64,000 nucleotides of DNA, taken from the NCBI GenBank assembly GCA_900111695.1, contig FOHD01000008.1, forward strand, positions 1-64,000. The letters run 5' to 3'. How positions within the stretch are numbered: position 1 is the first letter of the stretch; every line of letters starts with the position of its first letter. The notes under the pieces were generated by a model. It did no database searches and had not been told where the DNA came from. It worked only from the letters and a program-made list of their open reading frames with translations. This document shows, in pieces, positions 1 to 8,471 of this stretch. The stretch comes from Olsenella sp. KH3B4 (GTDB taxonomy: Bacteria; Actinomycetota; Coriobacteriia; Coriobacteriales; Atopobiaceae). The position numbers and the translations under genes were made by a program.

Positions 1-231
1 GGGGCGCGCCCTCCGGTAGGCGGGGCTCCCCTCGCCGTGGGCGCAGTGCATGCGGGAGGCCCGGTCGGGCATCTCGCGGGCGGCGAGCTCGCCCGCCTCC
101 TCCATGCGCAGCCACCGTCTCAGGTTCCACTCGTTGGGGAACAGCGCGAGCCTGCGGCAGGCCTCCGCCACGCTCATCCCGCTCTGGTGGAACTCCCAGA
201 GTATCCCCTCGCGCTCCTCTTTGGTATACAT
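1..231 (-). CDS. Transposase N-terminal part (truncated by window edge)
   Basis: A 77-codon open frame on the minus strand starts at an ATG at 231 and runs off the window without a stop. The first residues (MYTKEEREGILWEFHQSGMS) and the following AEACRRL...WNLRRWL segment look like the helix-turn-helix of IS3-type orfA or a related transposase. This N-terminal domain binds insertion-sequence ends in that family. The continuation, the other end and any terminal repeat are outside the window, so neither the family nor intactness can be settled. Confidence 0.6.
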   Translation of the reverse strand, partial: MYTKEEREGILWEFHQSGMSVAEACRRLALFPNEWNLRRWLRMEEAGELAAREMPDRASRMHCAHGEGSPAYRRARP

Positions 232-441
232 CCCGGGCTCCCTCCCGGACCGAGAAGGTCCGATCGTTCGTCCGGGGTCCCTGATGTTGTGAAACAGGGT
301 AGCGGGCTATTGTTTCTAAACAGTGTTCATTAAGGTCGAATAGTCCACATGTAACGTTAAGAACGTAAATAGAAAAGTTTATGAAATGACAATGTAATTA
401 CCCGTTAACGCAACTCCAAATTGCCAGGGGTCCCGCTCTGC
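232..441. other. AT-rich gap beside the transposase
   Basis: This stretch is much richer in A+T than its surroundings, especially 300-420, and encodes nothing convincing. It probably holds the transposase promoter and one end of the insertion sequence, with a short hairpin (CGGACC/GGTCCG) near 247-265. No terminal inverted repeat or target duplication can be fixed without the far end. Confidence 0.4.
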
Positions 442-1515
442 TTAAAAGGAGCGAACGGCATCCGGAGTAATCCGCTCGGCCACGGCAACCGCAACCTCCG
501 CCGTCATCTTTACGTCATAGAGCGTGCACAGCGCGGTTCCCGAGTGGACGTAGCGACTGGGAACGCCAGCGACCACGCAGGGGATGTCAAGCATGTGGGT
601 GGGGCCGCCGTCGGTGCCGCCGCCCTCCCGCACGCTCGTTTGGCAGACGAGTCCCGCCTCCGCCGCACATTTGAGTACAAAGCGCTGGTAGCGAGGGTTC
701 GTAATCATGCAGCAGTCAAAGTAGCGAAACATGGGGCCATGGCGAAAGGCAGTCTGGACGTCATCGGGGATGGTAAACGTGTCATCTGCCGGGCAGCCCT
801 CAAACATGAAGGCGACCATGGGATCGAAGTGCAGCGCCGCTGCCAGCACGCCGCGCTCCCCCACCTCCTCCATCGAGCTCACCGAGGCAACAACGTCAAA
901 GGGTAGATCCGTGCGGCTAGAAAGCTCGCGCAGGGCGAGGAGCTCTGCGGTGACTCCTGCGCGGCAGTCGAATGCCTTCCCCAACGCAACGCCAGTCTTC
1001 TCGTTGTACTCGAACTTGGTGGCCGGGACAAAAGGCTCGCCCATACCCATATGGAAGACGTTTATCGCCTCCTCCTTGGAGGTGGCGCCAACGTCCAGGA
1101 TGAGCTGCAGCTCTCCGGAGGCGCGCTCGGCAGCGCTCATGAAGTGGGGCGGCTTCACGCCAATCACGCCATGGACCCACTCGCCAAGCGTGTTTCTCAC
1201 CAGCACGTCCTGGCCGGTGAGCACGTTGGGAGAGAAGCGTCCTAGTTCAACGAAGGTCATCGTGCCGTTGGAGCGGATGGACTTGACCATGCCTCCAACC
1301 TCGTCGCCGTGGGCATCGAGCATGAGCACGGGCTTCTCGCCTGTAAAGTTCTTGGGGGTGACGAGTGCGTCGTGGACGCTGTTGGTCTCGACCTTTGCCC
1401 ACCCTTGGCAGAAGTCGCGCACGACCTCTATGGTCTCGTCCTCGAAGCCCGAGGGGGACTTTGCGTTAGAGAGCCTGCCGAGAAGGTCCACGACCTCGCT
1501 ATCGTTGAAATCCAT
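442..1515 (-). CDS. M42-family metallopeptidase (FrvX/glutamyl aminopeptidase type)
   Basis: The 357-residue product resembles cytosolic, di-metal M42 aminopeptidases, which form large tetrahedral particles and trim short peptides. Visible family motifs are the metal histidine in LDAHGDEVGG, the bridging aspartate in FDCRAG (usually DDR), the catalytic glutamates in SSMEEVGERG and the C-terminal histidine in SRYVHSG. The usual aspartate ligand region reads FEGCPADD, so one ligand may be Glu rather than Asp. The ATG at 1515 is chosen because AGGAGAG lies upstream at good spacing; longer in-frame extensions read through the preceding intergenic sequence. It is the last gene of a three-gene unit with two creatininase-like genes, which suggests that peptide or amide products are processed in sequence. 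The substrate is unknown. Confidence 0.85.
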   Translation of the reverse strand: MDFNDSEVVDLLGRLSNAKSPSGFEDETIEVVRDFCQGWAKVETNSVHDALVTPKNFTGEKPVLMLDAHGDEVGGMVKSIRSNGTMTFVELGRFSPNVLTGQDVLVRNTLGEWVHGVIGVKPPHFMSAAERASGELQLILDVGATSKEEAINVFHMGMGEPFVPATKFEYNEKTGVALGKAFDCRAGVTAELLALRELSSRTDLPFDVVASVSSMEEVGERGVLAAALHFDPMVAFMFEGCPADDTFTIPDDVQTAFRHGPMFRYFDCCMITNPRYQRFVLKCAAEAGLVCQTSVREGGGTDGGPTHMLDIPCVVAGVPSRYVHSGTALCTLYDVKMTAEVAVAVAERITPDAVRSF

Positions 1516-1562
1516 TGCCACTTGCCTCTCTCCTGGGAGCCAATATCGCGTACGTGCTGACG

Positions 1563-2384
1563 TTACTTGCCGCCATTGCCGCCGTATGCCTTGGTAGTGC
1601 GGACGGGCATGGGCGCGGGAAGCGGCGCGCGCTTGAGGGCGCCGATGAAGTCGACGAGGTAGCTGGCCACGCCGTCCATCATCTGGCCTCCCCACTCCGG
1701 GTTGGCGTCCGCTGGGTCGTCGGGGCCAATCCAGCCGTTGCCGGCGTAGCGGCAGGCGTCACGCGGAATGGCAACGTGAGCGCCCTTGAACTCAACGTTG
1801 TCCCAGCCAGACGTGGGAAGCTCGTCGGAGATGTCGTTAGCAAGCGCCATGGGGCCAAGCTCGGAGGAATCCACAAGCGAGGGGTCGACGGCCATCACCG
1901 CAGCCGTCTCCTCTGCCCCGCCATGGCCACCGCCCCACGCAGGGTTGAGCTCGCCTGCCATGAGCCACCAATCCGCCCTTGCCGCGAGGCACCCTCGCCT
2001 ATTGAGCTCCTCGCACACGCTTGAGATGGGCTTGATGTTGGGGCCGTGGCCGTTGATGAAGAGGAACCTTCTTGCTCCATAGTCGTAGAGCTGCATGCTG
2101 AGCGTCCGGACAAGCGAACGGAGAAGGTCATAGCCTATCGAGAGCGTTCCCGGAAACCCCAGGAGGTCATCCGCGTTGCCAAAGGGAATCGTGGGCGCAA
2201 TGAGCACGTCCTCGCCAAGGGCAGCATCAATCTTTTCCAGCAGCAGATTGGGTGCAAGGGTGTCTGTTCCCAGCGGGTTGTGCCTCCCGTGCTCCTCCGT
2301 GCTTCCTATGGCCATGACGACGAGGTCGTTTCCCTGCTCAAAGTAGTCTTTCACGGCAGGCCAGGTACTCAGCTCGATGCGCAT
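1563..2384 (-). CDS. Creatininase-family amidohydrolase (copy A)
   Basis: The 273-residue protein has the creatininase fold signatures: a metal site in GSTEEHGRHNPLGTD near residue 30, NGHGPN in the middle, and GGHGGAEET near residue 150. Family members hydrolyse cyclic or linear amides such as creatinine, formamides or 3-dehydro-scyllo-inosose-type substrates using two metal ions. The ATG at 2384 follows a strong AAGGAGGA. It lies 73 bases downstream of copy B and 47 bases before the M42 gene, consistent with one transcript. Clear divergence from copies B and C, especially in the C-terminal third, suggests different substrates rather than recent duplication. The specific substrate cannot be named. 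Confidence 0.85.
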   Translation of the reverse strand: MRIELSTWPAVKDYFEQGNDLVVMAIGSTEEHGRHNPLGTDTLAPNLLLEKIDAALGEDVLIAPTIPFGNADDLLGFPGTLSIGYDLLRSLVRTLSMQLYDYGARRFLFINGHGPNIKPISSVCEELNRRGCLAARADWWLMAGELNPAWGGGHGGAEETAAVMAVDPSLVDSSELGPMALANDISDELPTSGWDNVEFKGAHVAIPRDACRYAGNGWIGPDDPADANPEWGGQMMDGVASYLVDFIGALKRAPLPAPMPVRTTKAYGGNGGK

Positions 2385-2457
2385 TTCTCCTCCTTGTTGT
2401 CCGCCCGTCCCTCGGCAGGCGGGAACGCCTGGTACAGATGCAGCTATGCAGTGTGCG

Positions 2458-3273
2458 CTACTGGTCGAGGTGCTCCGTTGCCCGAGAGAAGTCGATTGGC
2501 TCGGGCAGCTTCTCTGCCTCGAGGGCGTGCGTGAACTCCTGAAGCCACGCAGCCGTACCCTCGAGCATCTCCTTGCCAAGCTCCGCGCTTGCCCCGCGTG
2601 GATGGTCGTCGTGGCCTTCGGCAACCCAACCGGAGCTTGCAAAGCGGGCAAGCCTGCGCGGGAACTCCACCTCCGCACCGCCAAAGCTCACGCTGTTCCA
2701 TCCCGTCGAGGGCATGTCGGCCCCAATGTCGGGGAGCAGGTTCTCGTCTGTCACCTGCGACATGTCAACGGAGGCCGGGTCTATGGCGAGATTGGCGCTG
2801 GTCTCCATGGCGCCACCATGCCCGCCGCCCCATGCGGGATCAAGCTGCGGGGCAACCCTCCACCAGTTGACCACCGCCGCAAGGCAGCCGGCATCGTTCA
2901 GGTCCATCGATGCCATCGAGAGCGACTTAACATTGCCGCCATGACCATTGAGAAAGACGAAGCGGCGTGCGCCATAGGCTCTGAGCTGCCGCGTGATACT
3001 CGAAAGGACGTCGTAGAGCCCCTGGACGCCAAGGCTCACCGTGCCAGGGTACCCAACAAGGTCATCCGTTGCGCCATAGGGAAGGGTTGGAGCCACAAGA
3101 AATGTTCCGTCGCGCTGTTCCAGCAGCTCAAGGATCTTGTCTGGCGCCATGGTATCGGTGCCCAGCGGATTGTGCCTGCCGTGGCACTCCGTCGAGCCAA
3201 CTCCAATAATCACCAGGTCGTGCTCCTTGAAGTAGTCACGAACCTGCGTCCAGGTGCTTCTCTCCATGTACAT
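2458..3273 (-). CDS. Creatininase-family amidohydrolase (copy B)
   Basis: This 271-residue paralogue carries GSTECHGRHNPLGTD, NGHGGN and GGHGGAMET, so the presumed metal ligands (Glu, His, Asp in the first motif; His in the second; Glu in the third) are kept. AAGGAGG lies seven bases before the ATG at 3273; another ATG six bases later is less well placed. It is the first gene of the leftward unit B-A-M42, and its promoter should lie in 3274-3388. It shares the WNSV/WDNV segment and other blocks with copy A and with copy C at 7580-8359. Possible roles include amide, hydantoin-like or creatinine-like hydrolysis, but only the family is supported. Confidence 0.85.
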   Translation of the reverse strand: MYMERSTWTQVRDYFKEHDLVIIGVGSTECHGRHNPLGTDTMAPDKILELLEQRDGTFLVAPTLPYGATDDLVGYPGTVSLGVQGLYDVLSSITRQLRAYGARRFVFLNGHGGNVKSLSMASMDLNDAGCLAAVVNWWRVAPQLDPAWGGGHGGAMETSANLAIDPASVDMSQVTDENLLPDIGADMPSTGWNSVSFGGAEVEFPRRLARFASSGWVAEGHDDHPRGASAELGKEMLEGTAAWLQEFTHALEAEKLPEPIDFSRATEHLDQ

Positions 3274-3388
3274 GTGGCATCCTCCTTGTGACAAGCCTTT
3301 ATGTCACCAGCATAGGCTTGCAAGCGTTTAAGGATGCCAACTCGATGGTTTAATGTCCCACCTGTTAACCAAAGAATGTGGTGCGGAT

Positions 3389-3422
3389 AAAAAAGGACGG
3401 GGGGCACACGCCACTCCGTCCC
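3389..3422 (-). terminator. Intrinsic terminator after secG
   Basis: Read leftward, GGACGG (3416-3421) pairs with CCGTCC (3395-3400) and is followed by six T residues (3389-3394). It lies 26 bases past the secG stop and so separates secG from the creatininase unit. Confidence 0.8.
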
Positions 3423-3447
3423 GCATGAAACCGTTTTCCGAGAAGGT

Positions 3448-3708
3448 CTAGCCAGCCAGGCCGATGGTCCCCGTGGGGAAGGTCACCGCCATCACGATGA
3501 CGCACACAACGAAGATGACGGAGGTGATGACTGTGAGCCTGTCGAGGTTCTTCTCCCAGATGCCCGAACCGGCGGAGGCGTTGTAGAGCGAGGAGGCAAT
3601 CATGTCAGAGACGCCCGTGCCCTTGCCCGAGTGCATAAGGACGAGAGCCACGGTGAGCAGGCCGGAGATGAACAGCAGGACAAGGAGGATGACGTTGAGG
3701 ACGTTCAC
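3448..3708 (-). CDS. secG: Preprotein translocase subunit SecG
   Basis: The 86-residue protein has two hydrophobic helices (about residues 3-25 and 52-75) joined by the conserved loop VLMHSGKGTGVSDM, the hallmark of SecG. SecG assists SecYE in protein export across the cytoplasmic membrane. GTG at 3708 is preferred because AAGGAG sits about nine bases upstream; a longer reading from 3747 adds an atypical N-terminus. In many actinobacteria secG follows tpiA directly. Here about 4.8 kb of peptidase, creatininase and binding-protein genes lie between them, which suggests an insertion or rearrangement. It has its own terminator and a presumed promoter in the divergent 3709-3905 gap. Confidence 0.92.
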   Translation of the reverse strand: MNVLNVILLVLLFISGLLTVALVLMHSGKGTGVSDMIASSLYNASAGSGIWEKNLDRLTVITSVIFVVCVIVMAVTFPTGTIGLAG

Positions 3709-3905
3709 GGATTCTGGCTCCTTCGAGAGCGGATGGGCTGTACGCAATGCTATTCAGCATAGCATATGGTGATACGAGCGTTTTATCGTTTTTCTCATTT
3801 CACAACTCAGATGACATCCGGCGAGCGGCGCGATGAACGGCGCGAGTTCCATGGGTGATACAGTCTTCTCCGGAGCTTACCCGAGGACTTTGGAAGGGAG
3901 CAGGA

Positions 3906-5306
3906 ATGGAGAGACCAAACGCCTGGAAGGGCTATGGCGAGAAGGACCTGGCGCAGCTCACTGAATTCTGCGAGGGGTACAGGAAGTTCATCTCTGAGAA
4001 TAAGACGGAGCGAGAGTGCTGCTCAACCGCCATCGAGCTTGCGGAGGCACATGGGTATCGCCCGCTTGAGGAGGCTGTCAAGGCAGGCGAGAAGCTATCG
4101 GCCGGCGACAAGGTCTACGCGTCGGTTCGCGGCAAGAGCCTCATGCTCATCGAGCTGGGCACGGAGCCCCTCGAGCAGGGCGTCAACATCCTTGGTGCCC
4201 ACATCGACTCGCCCCGCCTGGACGTCAAGCAGAACCCGCTCGAGGAGAGAAACGACATCGCCACGCTTGACACGCACTACTACGGCGGCGTGAAGACCTA
4301 CCAGTGGGCAACCCTGCCTCTGGCAATCCATGGCGTTGTTGCCAAGAAGGATGGGAGTGTCATCAAGGTCGTGATTGGCGAGGACCCATCGGACCCCGTC
4401 TTCTGCGTCTCCGACCTTCTCCCCCACCTTGCCCGTGAGCAGATGCAGAAGAAGGCGTCCGAGCTCATTGAGGGCGAGCTTCTCGACGTGATTGTGGGCA
4501 ACCGCCCCAGGGCAGCTAGCGACGGCGCCGAGAAGGACCAAGACAAAGAAGCGGTTAAGGCAACCGTCCTTGATATTCTCGCCGAGAAGTACGACATCAC
4601 CGAGGAGGACCTACTCTCCGCCGAGCTTGAGATTGTGCCCGCTGGCCAGGCGCGCGACATGGGCCTGGACCGTTCGATGATCCTGGGCTACGGCCAGGAC
4701 GACCGCTCCTGCGCCTATCCCTCGCTTCTTGCCCAGCTTGCGTGCGAGGCGCCCAAGCGCACCGCCGTCACCATCCTTGTTGACAAGGAGGAGATTGGCA
4801 GCCGCGGTGCTACCTCGATGAGCAGCCGCTTCTTTGAGGATGTCATGGCCGAGCTTATCGAGGCAGCCGGACAGGGTACTCCCCTGGCGCTGCGCCGTTG
4901 CCTCGAGCGCTCTCGCATGCTCTCGAGTGACGTCTCCGCGGCCTTCGACCCCAACTACTCCTCGGTCTTCGAGGCAAAGAACTCGTGCTTCCTTGGGCGC
5001 GGTCTCACCTTCAACAAGTACACGGGAGGCAGCGGCAAGTCTGGCTCCAACGATGCCGACGCCGAGTACGTTGCCCTCATCCGTCGCGTGATGGATGACG
5101 CAAACGTCCGCTTCCAGACCGCCGAGCTCGGCCGCGTTGACGCCGGTGGCGGTGGCACCATCGCCTACATCCTTGCCACCTATGGCATGAACGTCATTGA
5201 CTCCGGCATTGGCGTGCTCTCGATGCACTCCCCCTGGGAGGTCACCAGCAAGGCGGACATCTGGGAGGCCTACAAGGGCTATTGCGCCTTCCTCGCGCTG
5301 GAATAG
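3906..5306 (+). CDS. M18 aspartyl aminopeptidase
   Basis: The 466-residue product matches the length and motifs of M18 aminopeptidases, cytosolic di-zinc enzymes that remove N-terminal acidic residues. Metal-site blocks are GAHIDSPRLD near residue 98, GQDDRS near 264, the catalytic DKEEIGSRGATS near 298, SSDVSAAFDPN and the final histidine in LSMHSPWEV. The ATG at 3906 has AGGGAG upstream; an in-frame start at 3855 lacks a comparable site. It is divergent from secG and followed by a hairpin. Together with the M42 peptidase and the peptide-type binding protein, it suggests amino-acid recovery from peptides. Confidence 0.93.
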   Translation: MERPNAWKGYGEKDLAQLTEFCEGYRKFISENKTERECCSTAIELAEAHGYRPLEEAVKAGEKLSAGDKVYASVRGKSLMLIELGTEPLEQGVNILGAHIDSPRLDVKQNPLEERNDIATLDTHYYGGVKTYQWATLPLAIHGVVAKKDGSVIKVVIGEDPSDPVFCVSDLLPHLAREQMQKKASELIEGELLDVIVGNRPRAASDGAEKDQDKEAVKATVLDILAEKYDITEEDLLSAELEIVPAGQARDMGLDRSMILGYGQDDRSCAYPSLLAQLACEAPKRTAVTILVDKEEIGSRGATSMSSRFFEDVMAELIEAAGQGTPLALRRCLERSRMLSSDVSAAFDPNYSSVFEAKNSCFLGRGLTFNKYTGGSGKSGSNDADAEYVALIRRVMDDANVRFQTAELGRVDAGGGGTIAYILATYGMNVIDSGIGVLSMHSPWEVTSKADIWEAYKGYCAFLALE

Positions 5307-5353
5307 CGGACAGAACGGGCGGAGCTTCTCGCCATTGGAGACGGTGCCTCTTG

Positions 5354-5387
5354 ATGGGTGCGGGCAGTCATGCTCGCACCCATTCTT
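5354..5387 (+). terminator. Hairpin after the M18 aminopeptidase gene
   Basis: ATGGGTGCG (5354-5362) is complementary to CGCACCCAT (5374-5382) and is followed by a short T-containing tail. It probably ends the aminopeptidase transcript. The rest of 5307-5601 holds no gene and presumably contains the promoter of the downstream binding protein. Confidence 0.65.
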
Positions 5388-5601
5388 GTGGGGTCCACGA
5401 GCGAGGTGCGGCCATGCGGCTTTCGAGTTGCAGTCGGCGAGCGGTAGGAAAATCAGGCCAAAAGTATCAATACTGCAAACATTTGCTTCAGGCGTGTTTC
5501 AGCCCTCAGCCACTTTCCTCCAACAGGACGAACATCTTTCTCGAAAAGCAGACGCTGCGGTCATGCGGCGTCTGCATGGGGACAGACGGCGGGAGGAAAA
5601 G

Positions 5602-7266
5602 ATGGGTCATTCGATGGATCGTCGCACCTTCATCAAGGGTGGAGCTGCCGCGATGGCTGCCGCAGGACTCGGCGCCTGCGGACAACGCTCGTCCAGCAGC
5701 GGAGAGTCATCCAGTGGGGAGGCACCATCCGGAGGAACCATCAACTACGCAATCACGAACCCCACGTCGATCGACCCCTTCGACATTGAGGAGTTCAACG
5801 GCACGGCTGTTGCCTCGCAGCTCTTTGACCAGCTCACGGTCTACGACTATGACACAGAGGAGTTGAAGCCCAGCGTCGCCGAGTCCTGGGAGTCGTCTGA
5901 CGACGCCGCGACGTGGACCTTCCACATCAAGCAGGGCCTCAAGTTCCACGATGGCACCGACGTCACGGCCAAGTCGTTCCAGTACGCCTGGAACCGCATC
6001 TGCAACCCCAAGACCACCACTGCGCCGTCTGTGGTCTCGTACCACCTTGCCATGGTGAAGGGCTATGACGACGTGGTCAACGGTAACGCCGAAGAGCTTG
6101 AGGGGCTTTCCTGCCCCGACGACTACACCCTCAAGGTCGAGCTCACCGGCCCTTACGCAGACTTCCCTTTTGTGGTGTGCTGCACGCCCCTCTCGCCCAT
6201 CCCGGACTGCGCGAAGGACAACTACGACACCTACTCCAAGGCGCCGGTTGGCAACGGCCCCTTCCAGATGGATGGCACCTGGAACGATGGCCAGTACATC
6301 AACATGAAGCGCTACGAGGACTATGCCGGTGACAACCCCGCCAAGGTCGACGCCGTACACTTCAACATCTACAAAGACACCGACACGGCGTTCCGCGAGT
6401 TTGAGGCAGGCAACCTCGACCTCTGCGACATTCCAGCGGGGCGCGTCAAGGAGACGGTCGAGAAGTACGGGCAGTCGGACGACGGCTACACCGGCACCCC
6501 CAACAAGCAGACGATGGTTGGCGAGGTTCTGTACACGGAATACCTTGCGTACAACGTGAACGACCCCATCCTCTCTGACAAGAGGGTGCGCCAGGCAATG
6601 TCTCTTGCCATCAACCGCCAGAACCTCTGCGACACCCTCTACGAGGGATTTGCGCAGCCCGCAGGCGACATTGTCCCGCCGGGAATCAAGGGCAACGACG
6701 AGACCACGTGGCAGTACTGCGCCTATGACGTGGACAAGGCGGGCAAGCTCCTCGACGAGGCAGGCTATCCCGCCGGCTCAGATGGTATGCGCGGCATCGA
6801 CCTCACCATCATGGTTTCCTCGTCCAACAAGACAAACGAGTTCGAGGTCCTGCAGGGCGACTGGAAGGCCGTGGGCATCAACGTGACCATCGACCAGAAG
6901 GAATACGCGTCGATGCTCGACGACTACGTTGCCGGCACCTTCCAGCTTGGATCTCGTGGCTGGACCGCAGACTATCCCATCATGGACAACTTCCTGCAGC
7001 CGCTCATGTACACCGGCGTGGGCGACAACGTCTCCCACTACTCCAGCGCCGAGTTCGACGCCAAGCTGGACGAGGCGCGAAAGACCGTGGACGAGGACAA
7101 GCGCGTCGAGCTCATGCACGAGGCGGACGCCATTGCGGCCGAGGACATGCCCATCATCCCCATGCTCCACAAGACCCTGAACAAGGTGACCTCGAACAAG
7201 TTCACCGGCATCAAGGTCGATGCCGCACGCCTGCCCGAGCTAAGGGACGCAACGCCCGCGCAGTAG
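5602..7266 (+). CDS. Peptide-type ABC transporter substrate-binding lipoprotein (OppA/DppA family)
   Basis: The 554-residue protein has a twin-arginine motif (RRTFIKGG) and a lipobox (LGAC, Cys near residue 25), so export by Tat and lipid anchoring are likely. A Ser/Gly-rich linker follows, then a family-5 solute-binding domain with the signatures PSVAESWESSDDAATWTF, LKFHDGTDVTAKSFQYAW and RQAMSLAINRQNL. Such proteins deliver oligopeptides, nickel or other solutes to ABC permeases. No permease or ATPase gene is adjacent, so it is an orphan that must share membrane components encoded elsewhere. GAGGAAAAG precedes the ATG at 5602. A strong hairpin closes the transcript. Confidence 0.9.
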   Translation: MGHSMDRRTFIKGGAAAMAAAGLGACGQRSSSSGESSSGEAPSGGTINYAITNPTSIDPFDIEEFNGTAVASQLFDQLTVYDYDTEELKPSVAESWESSDDAATWTFHIKQGLKFHDGTDVTAKSFQYAWNRICNPKTTTAPSVVSYHLAMVKGYDDVVNGNAEELEGLSCPDDYTLKVELTGPYADFPFVVCCTPLSPIPDCAKDNYDTYSKAPVGNGPFQMDGTWNDGQYINMKRYEDYAGDNPAKVDAVHFNIYKDTDTAFREFEAGNLDLCDIPAGRVKETVEKYGQSDDGYTGTPNKQTMVGEVLYTEYLAYNVNDPILSDKRVRQAMSLAINRQNLCDTLYEGFAQPAGDIVPPGIKGNDETTWQYCAYDVDKAGKLLDEAGYPAGSDGMRGIDLTIMVSSSNKTNEFEVLQGDWKAVGINVTIDQKEYASMLDDYVAGTFQLGSRGWTADYPIMDNFLQPLMYTGVGDNVSHYSSAEFDAKLDEARKTVDEDKRVELMHEADAIAAEDMPIIPMLHKTLNKVTSNKFTGIKVDAARLPELRDATPAQ

Positions 7267-7290
7267 TTGCATTTGTCATCATGTAGTAGT

Positions 7291-7334
7291 CCTGGGCCCA
7301 CCGGTTGATGCCGATGGGCCCAGATCATTTTCTA
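7291..7334 (+). terminator. Terminator after the binding-protein gene
   Basis: CTGGGCCCACCGG (7292-7304) pairs with CCGATGGGCCCAG (7311-7323) with one mismatch, and a T-rich stretch follows, ending near 7332. Confidence 0.75.
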
Positions 7335-7372
7335 CGAGAAGACCGCGGACACATGCGCTGCCATATCTCACG

Positions 7373-7534
7373 TTCCGGCGCCAAAACGGCGCCGGAAGAA
7401 CTCTTTTGTACGCGATAGTTGCGGCAACGACCCTTCCGGCGCTAAAAGGGCGCCGGAGGGCGTATCTCGTACTGGATTCCGTACGAAACAACCGCTCGGG
7501 CGTCATTTTCTCTCCGGAAGGCGCATTTCTGCAG
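7373..7534. repeat. Three copies of a GGCGCCGGA-type stem-loop repeat
   Basis: TTCCGGCGCC/GGCGCCGGAA (7373-7397) is a perfect 10-base stem with a five-base loop. A second stem lies at 7432-7460. The third unit, 7493-7534, contains the core GGCGTCATTTTCTC and is about 85% identical to two units at 14349-14389 and 14410-14451. Each locus is preceded by GTACGA. They look like dispersed intergenic palindromes (REP/REPIN-like). Function is unknown. Confidence 0.75.
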
Positions 7535-7579
7535 AGAAGGTCTCCGTGCAATCGTGGAGAGAAGCCTCGACGTTCTCGC

Positions 7580-8359
7580 CTAGCGCTCTATCTGGCCCGG
7601 CAGCGGAGACTGAGCGAAGGCGTCGAGGAACTTCACGGCCCAATCCGCAAAGGAGGTGAGCATCTGCTCTCCCCACTCCGCAGACGCCTGCTTGGGATCG
7701 TCTTTCCCTATCCATCCGTTCGAGGCATACCTGCGAGCGCGACGGATGAGCGAAGGGTGAACCCCTTCAAACTCGACGACATCGAATCCCTTTGTCTTGA
7801 TATCGCTACCGCCGTCATCCACAAGGTCCATGGAACCAAGCGCAGAGACATCAACCGATCCTTGGTCTATCCAGAGGTTTGCAGAGGTCTCCTGCGCTCC
7901 GCCGTGGCCACCGCCCCACGCGGAATCAAGCTCACCCGCAAGCTTCCACCAGTTGAGGAGGGCAACCTGGCAGCCACGATCGTTGAGGCCGTAGCCGGTC
8001 AACGTGAGTGCGCGGGTATTGCCCCCATGTCCGTTCACAAAGCAGTAGTGCCGCGCGCCGTAATGGTAGAGCTGGTCGCAGATTCGGGCACTCACCTGGT
8101 GGAGGAGGTCATCGCCAAGCGAGAGCGTGCCAGGATAGTCGATGAAGTGATCGGCCGAGCCAAAGCGAAGTGTTGGGCCAAAGAGAATGCCAGGCCGACG
8201 CTCCTCCATGAGCTCAAGTATCCTCTGGGGGGCCATCCAGTCGGTTCCAAGTGGGTTGTGTCGTCCGTGGCTCTCCGTACTGCCAAACCCAAGGACTACC
8301 AGGTCATTGCCAGCAAAGTAGGCCTCGACCGCAGGCCATGTCGACTTCTCGAGAAGCAA
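7580..8359 (-). CDS. Creatininase-family amidohydrolase (copy C)
   Basis: The 259-residue product shows GSTESHGRHNPLGTD, NGHGGNTRAL and GGHGGAQETSAN, the same metal-site blocks as copies A and B. TTG at 8359 is taken as the start because AAAGGTGG lies just upstream and the product then begins LLEKSTWPAVEAYF, matching the N-termini of the other copies. An upstream GTG/ATG would add about 30 residues without homology to A or B. It stands alone between the binding-protein gene and tpiA. Its separation from the A/B pair suggests an old duplication or separate acquisition. The substrate is unknown. Confidence 0.85.
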   Translation of the reverse strand: MLLEKSTWPAVEAYFAGNDLVVLGFGSTESHGRHNPLGTDWMAPQRILELMEERRPGILFGPTLRFGSADHFIDYPGTLSLGDDLLHQVSARICDQLYHYGARHYCFVNGHGGNTRALTLTGYGLNDRGCQVALLNWWKLAGELDSAWGGGHGGAQETSANLWIDQGSVDVSALGSMDLVDDGGSDIKTKGFDVVEFEGVHPSLIRRARRYASNGWIGKDDPKQASAEWGEQMLTSFADWAVKFLDAFAQSPLPGQIER

Positions 8360-8403
8360 CTTCCGCCACCTTTCTGAGGCAGTGCTTATTCTGCCCCAAA
8401 TTG

Positions 8404-8438
8404 CACAAAGGCCCCGGCGCGAATACCGCACCGGGGCC
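8404..8438 (-). terminator. Terminator downstream of tpiA
   Basis: Read leftward, GGCCCCGG (8431-8438) pairs with CCGGGGCC (8410-8417) and is followed by TTTGTG. It lies past the stop-codon palindrome and probably ends the gap-pgk-tpiA transcript. Confidence 0.75.
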
Positions 8439-8440
8439 GA

Positions 8441-8471
8441 ATGAGACAAAGGGACTGTCCCTTTGTCTTAT
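8441..8471. repeat. 31-base palindrome overlapping the tpiA stop codon
   Basis: The arms ATGAGACAAAGGGAC (8441-8455) and GTCCCTTTGTCTTAT (8457-8471) form a near-perfect dyad around one T, with one mismatch. The tpiA stop (8468-8470) lies inside the right arm. The same element at 32103-32133 overlaps the murJ stop in the same register. Confidence 0.85.

Larger units (their letters stand above)
7267..7579. other. Repeat-bearing gap between binding protein and creatininase C
   Basis: These 313 bases separate two convergent genes. They hold the binding-protein terminator (7291-7334) and three GC-rich stem-loop repeats (7373-7397, 7432-7460, 7493-7534). No coding signal is seen. Confidence 0.7.
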
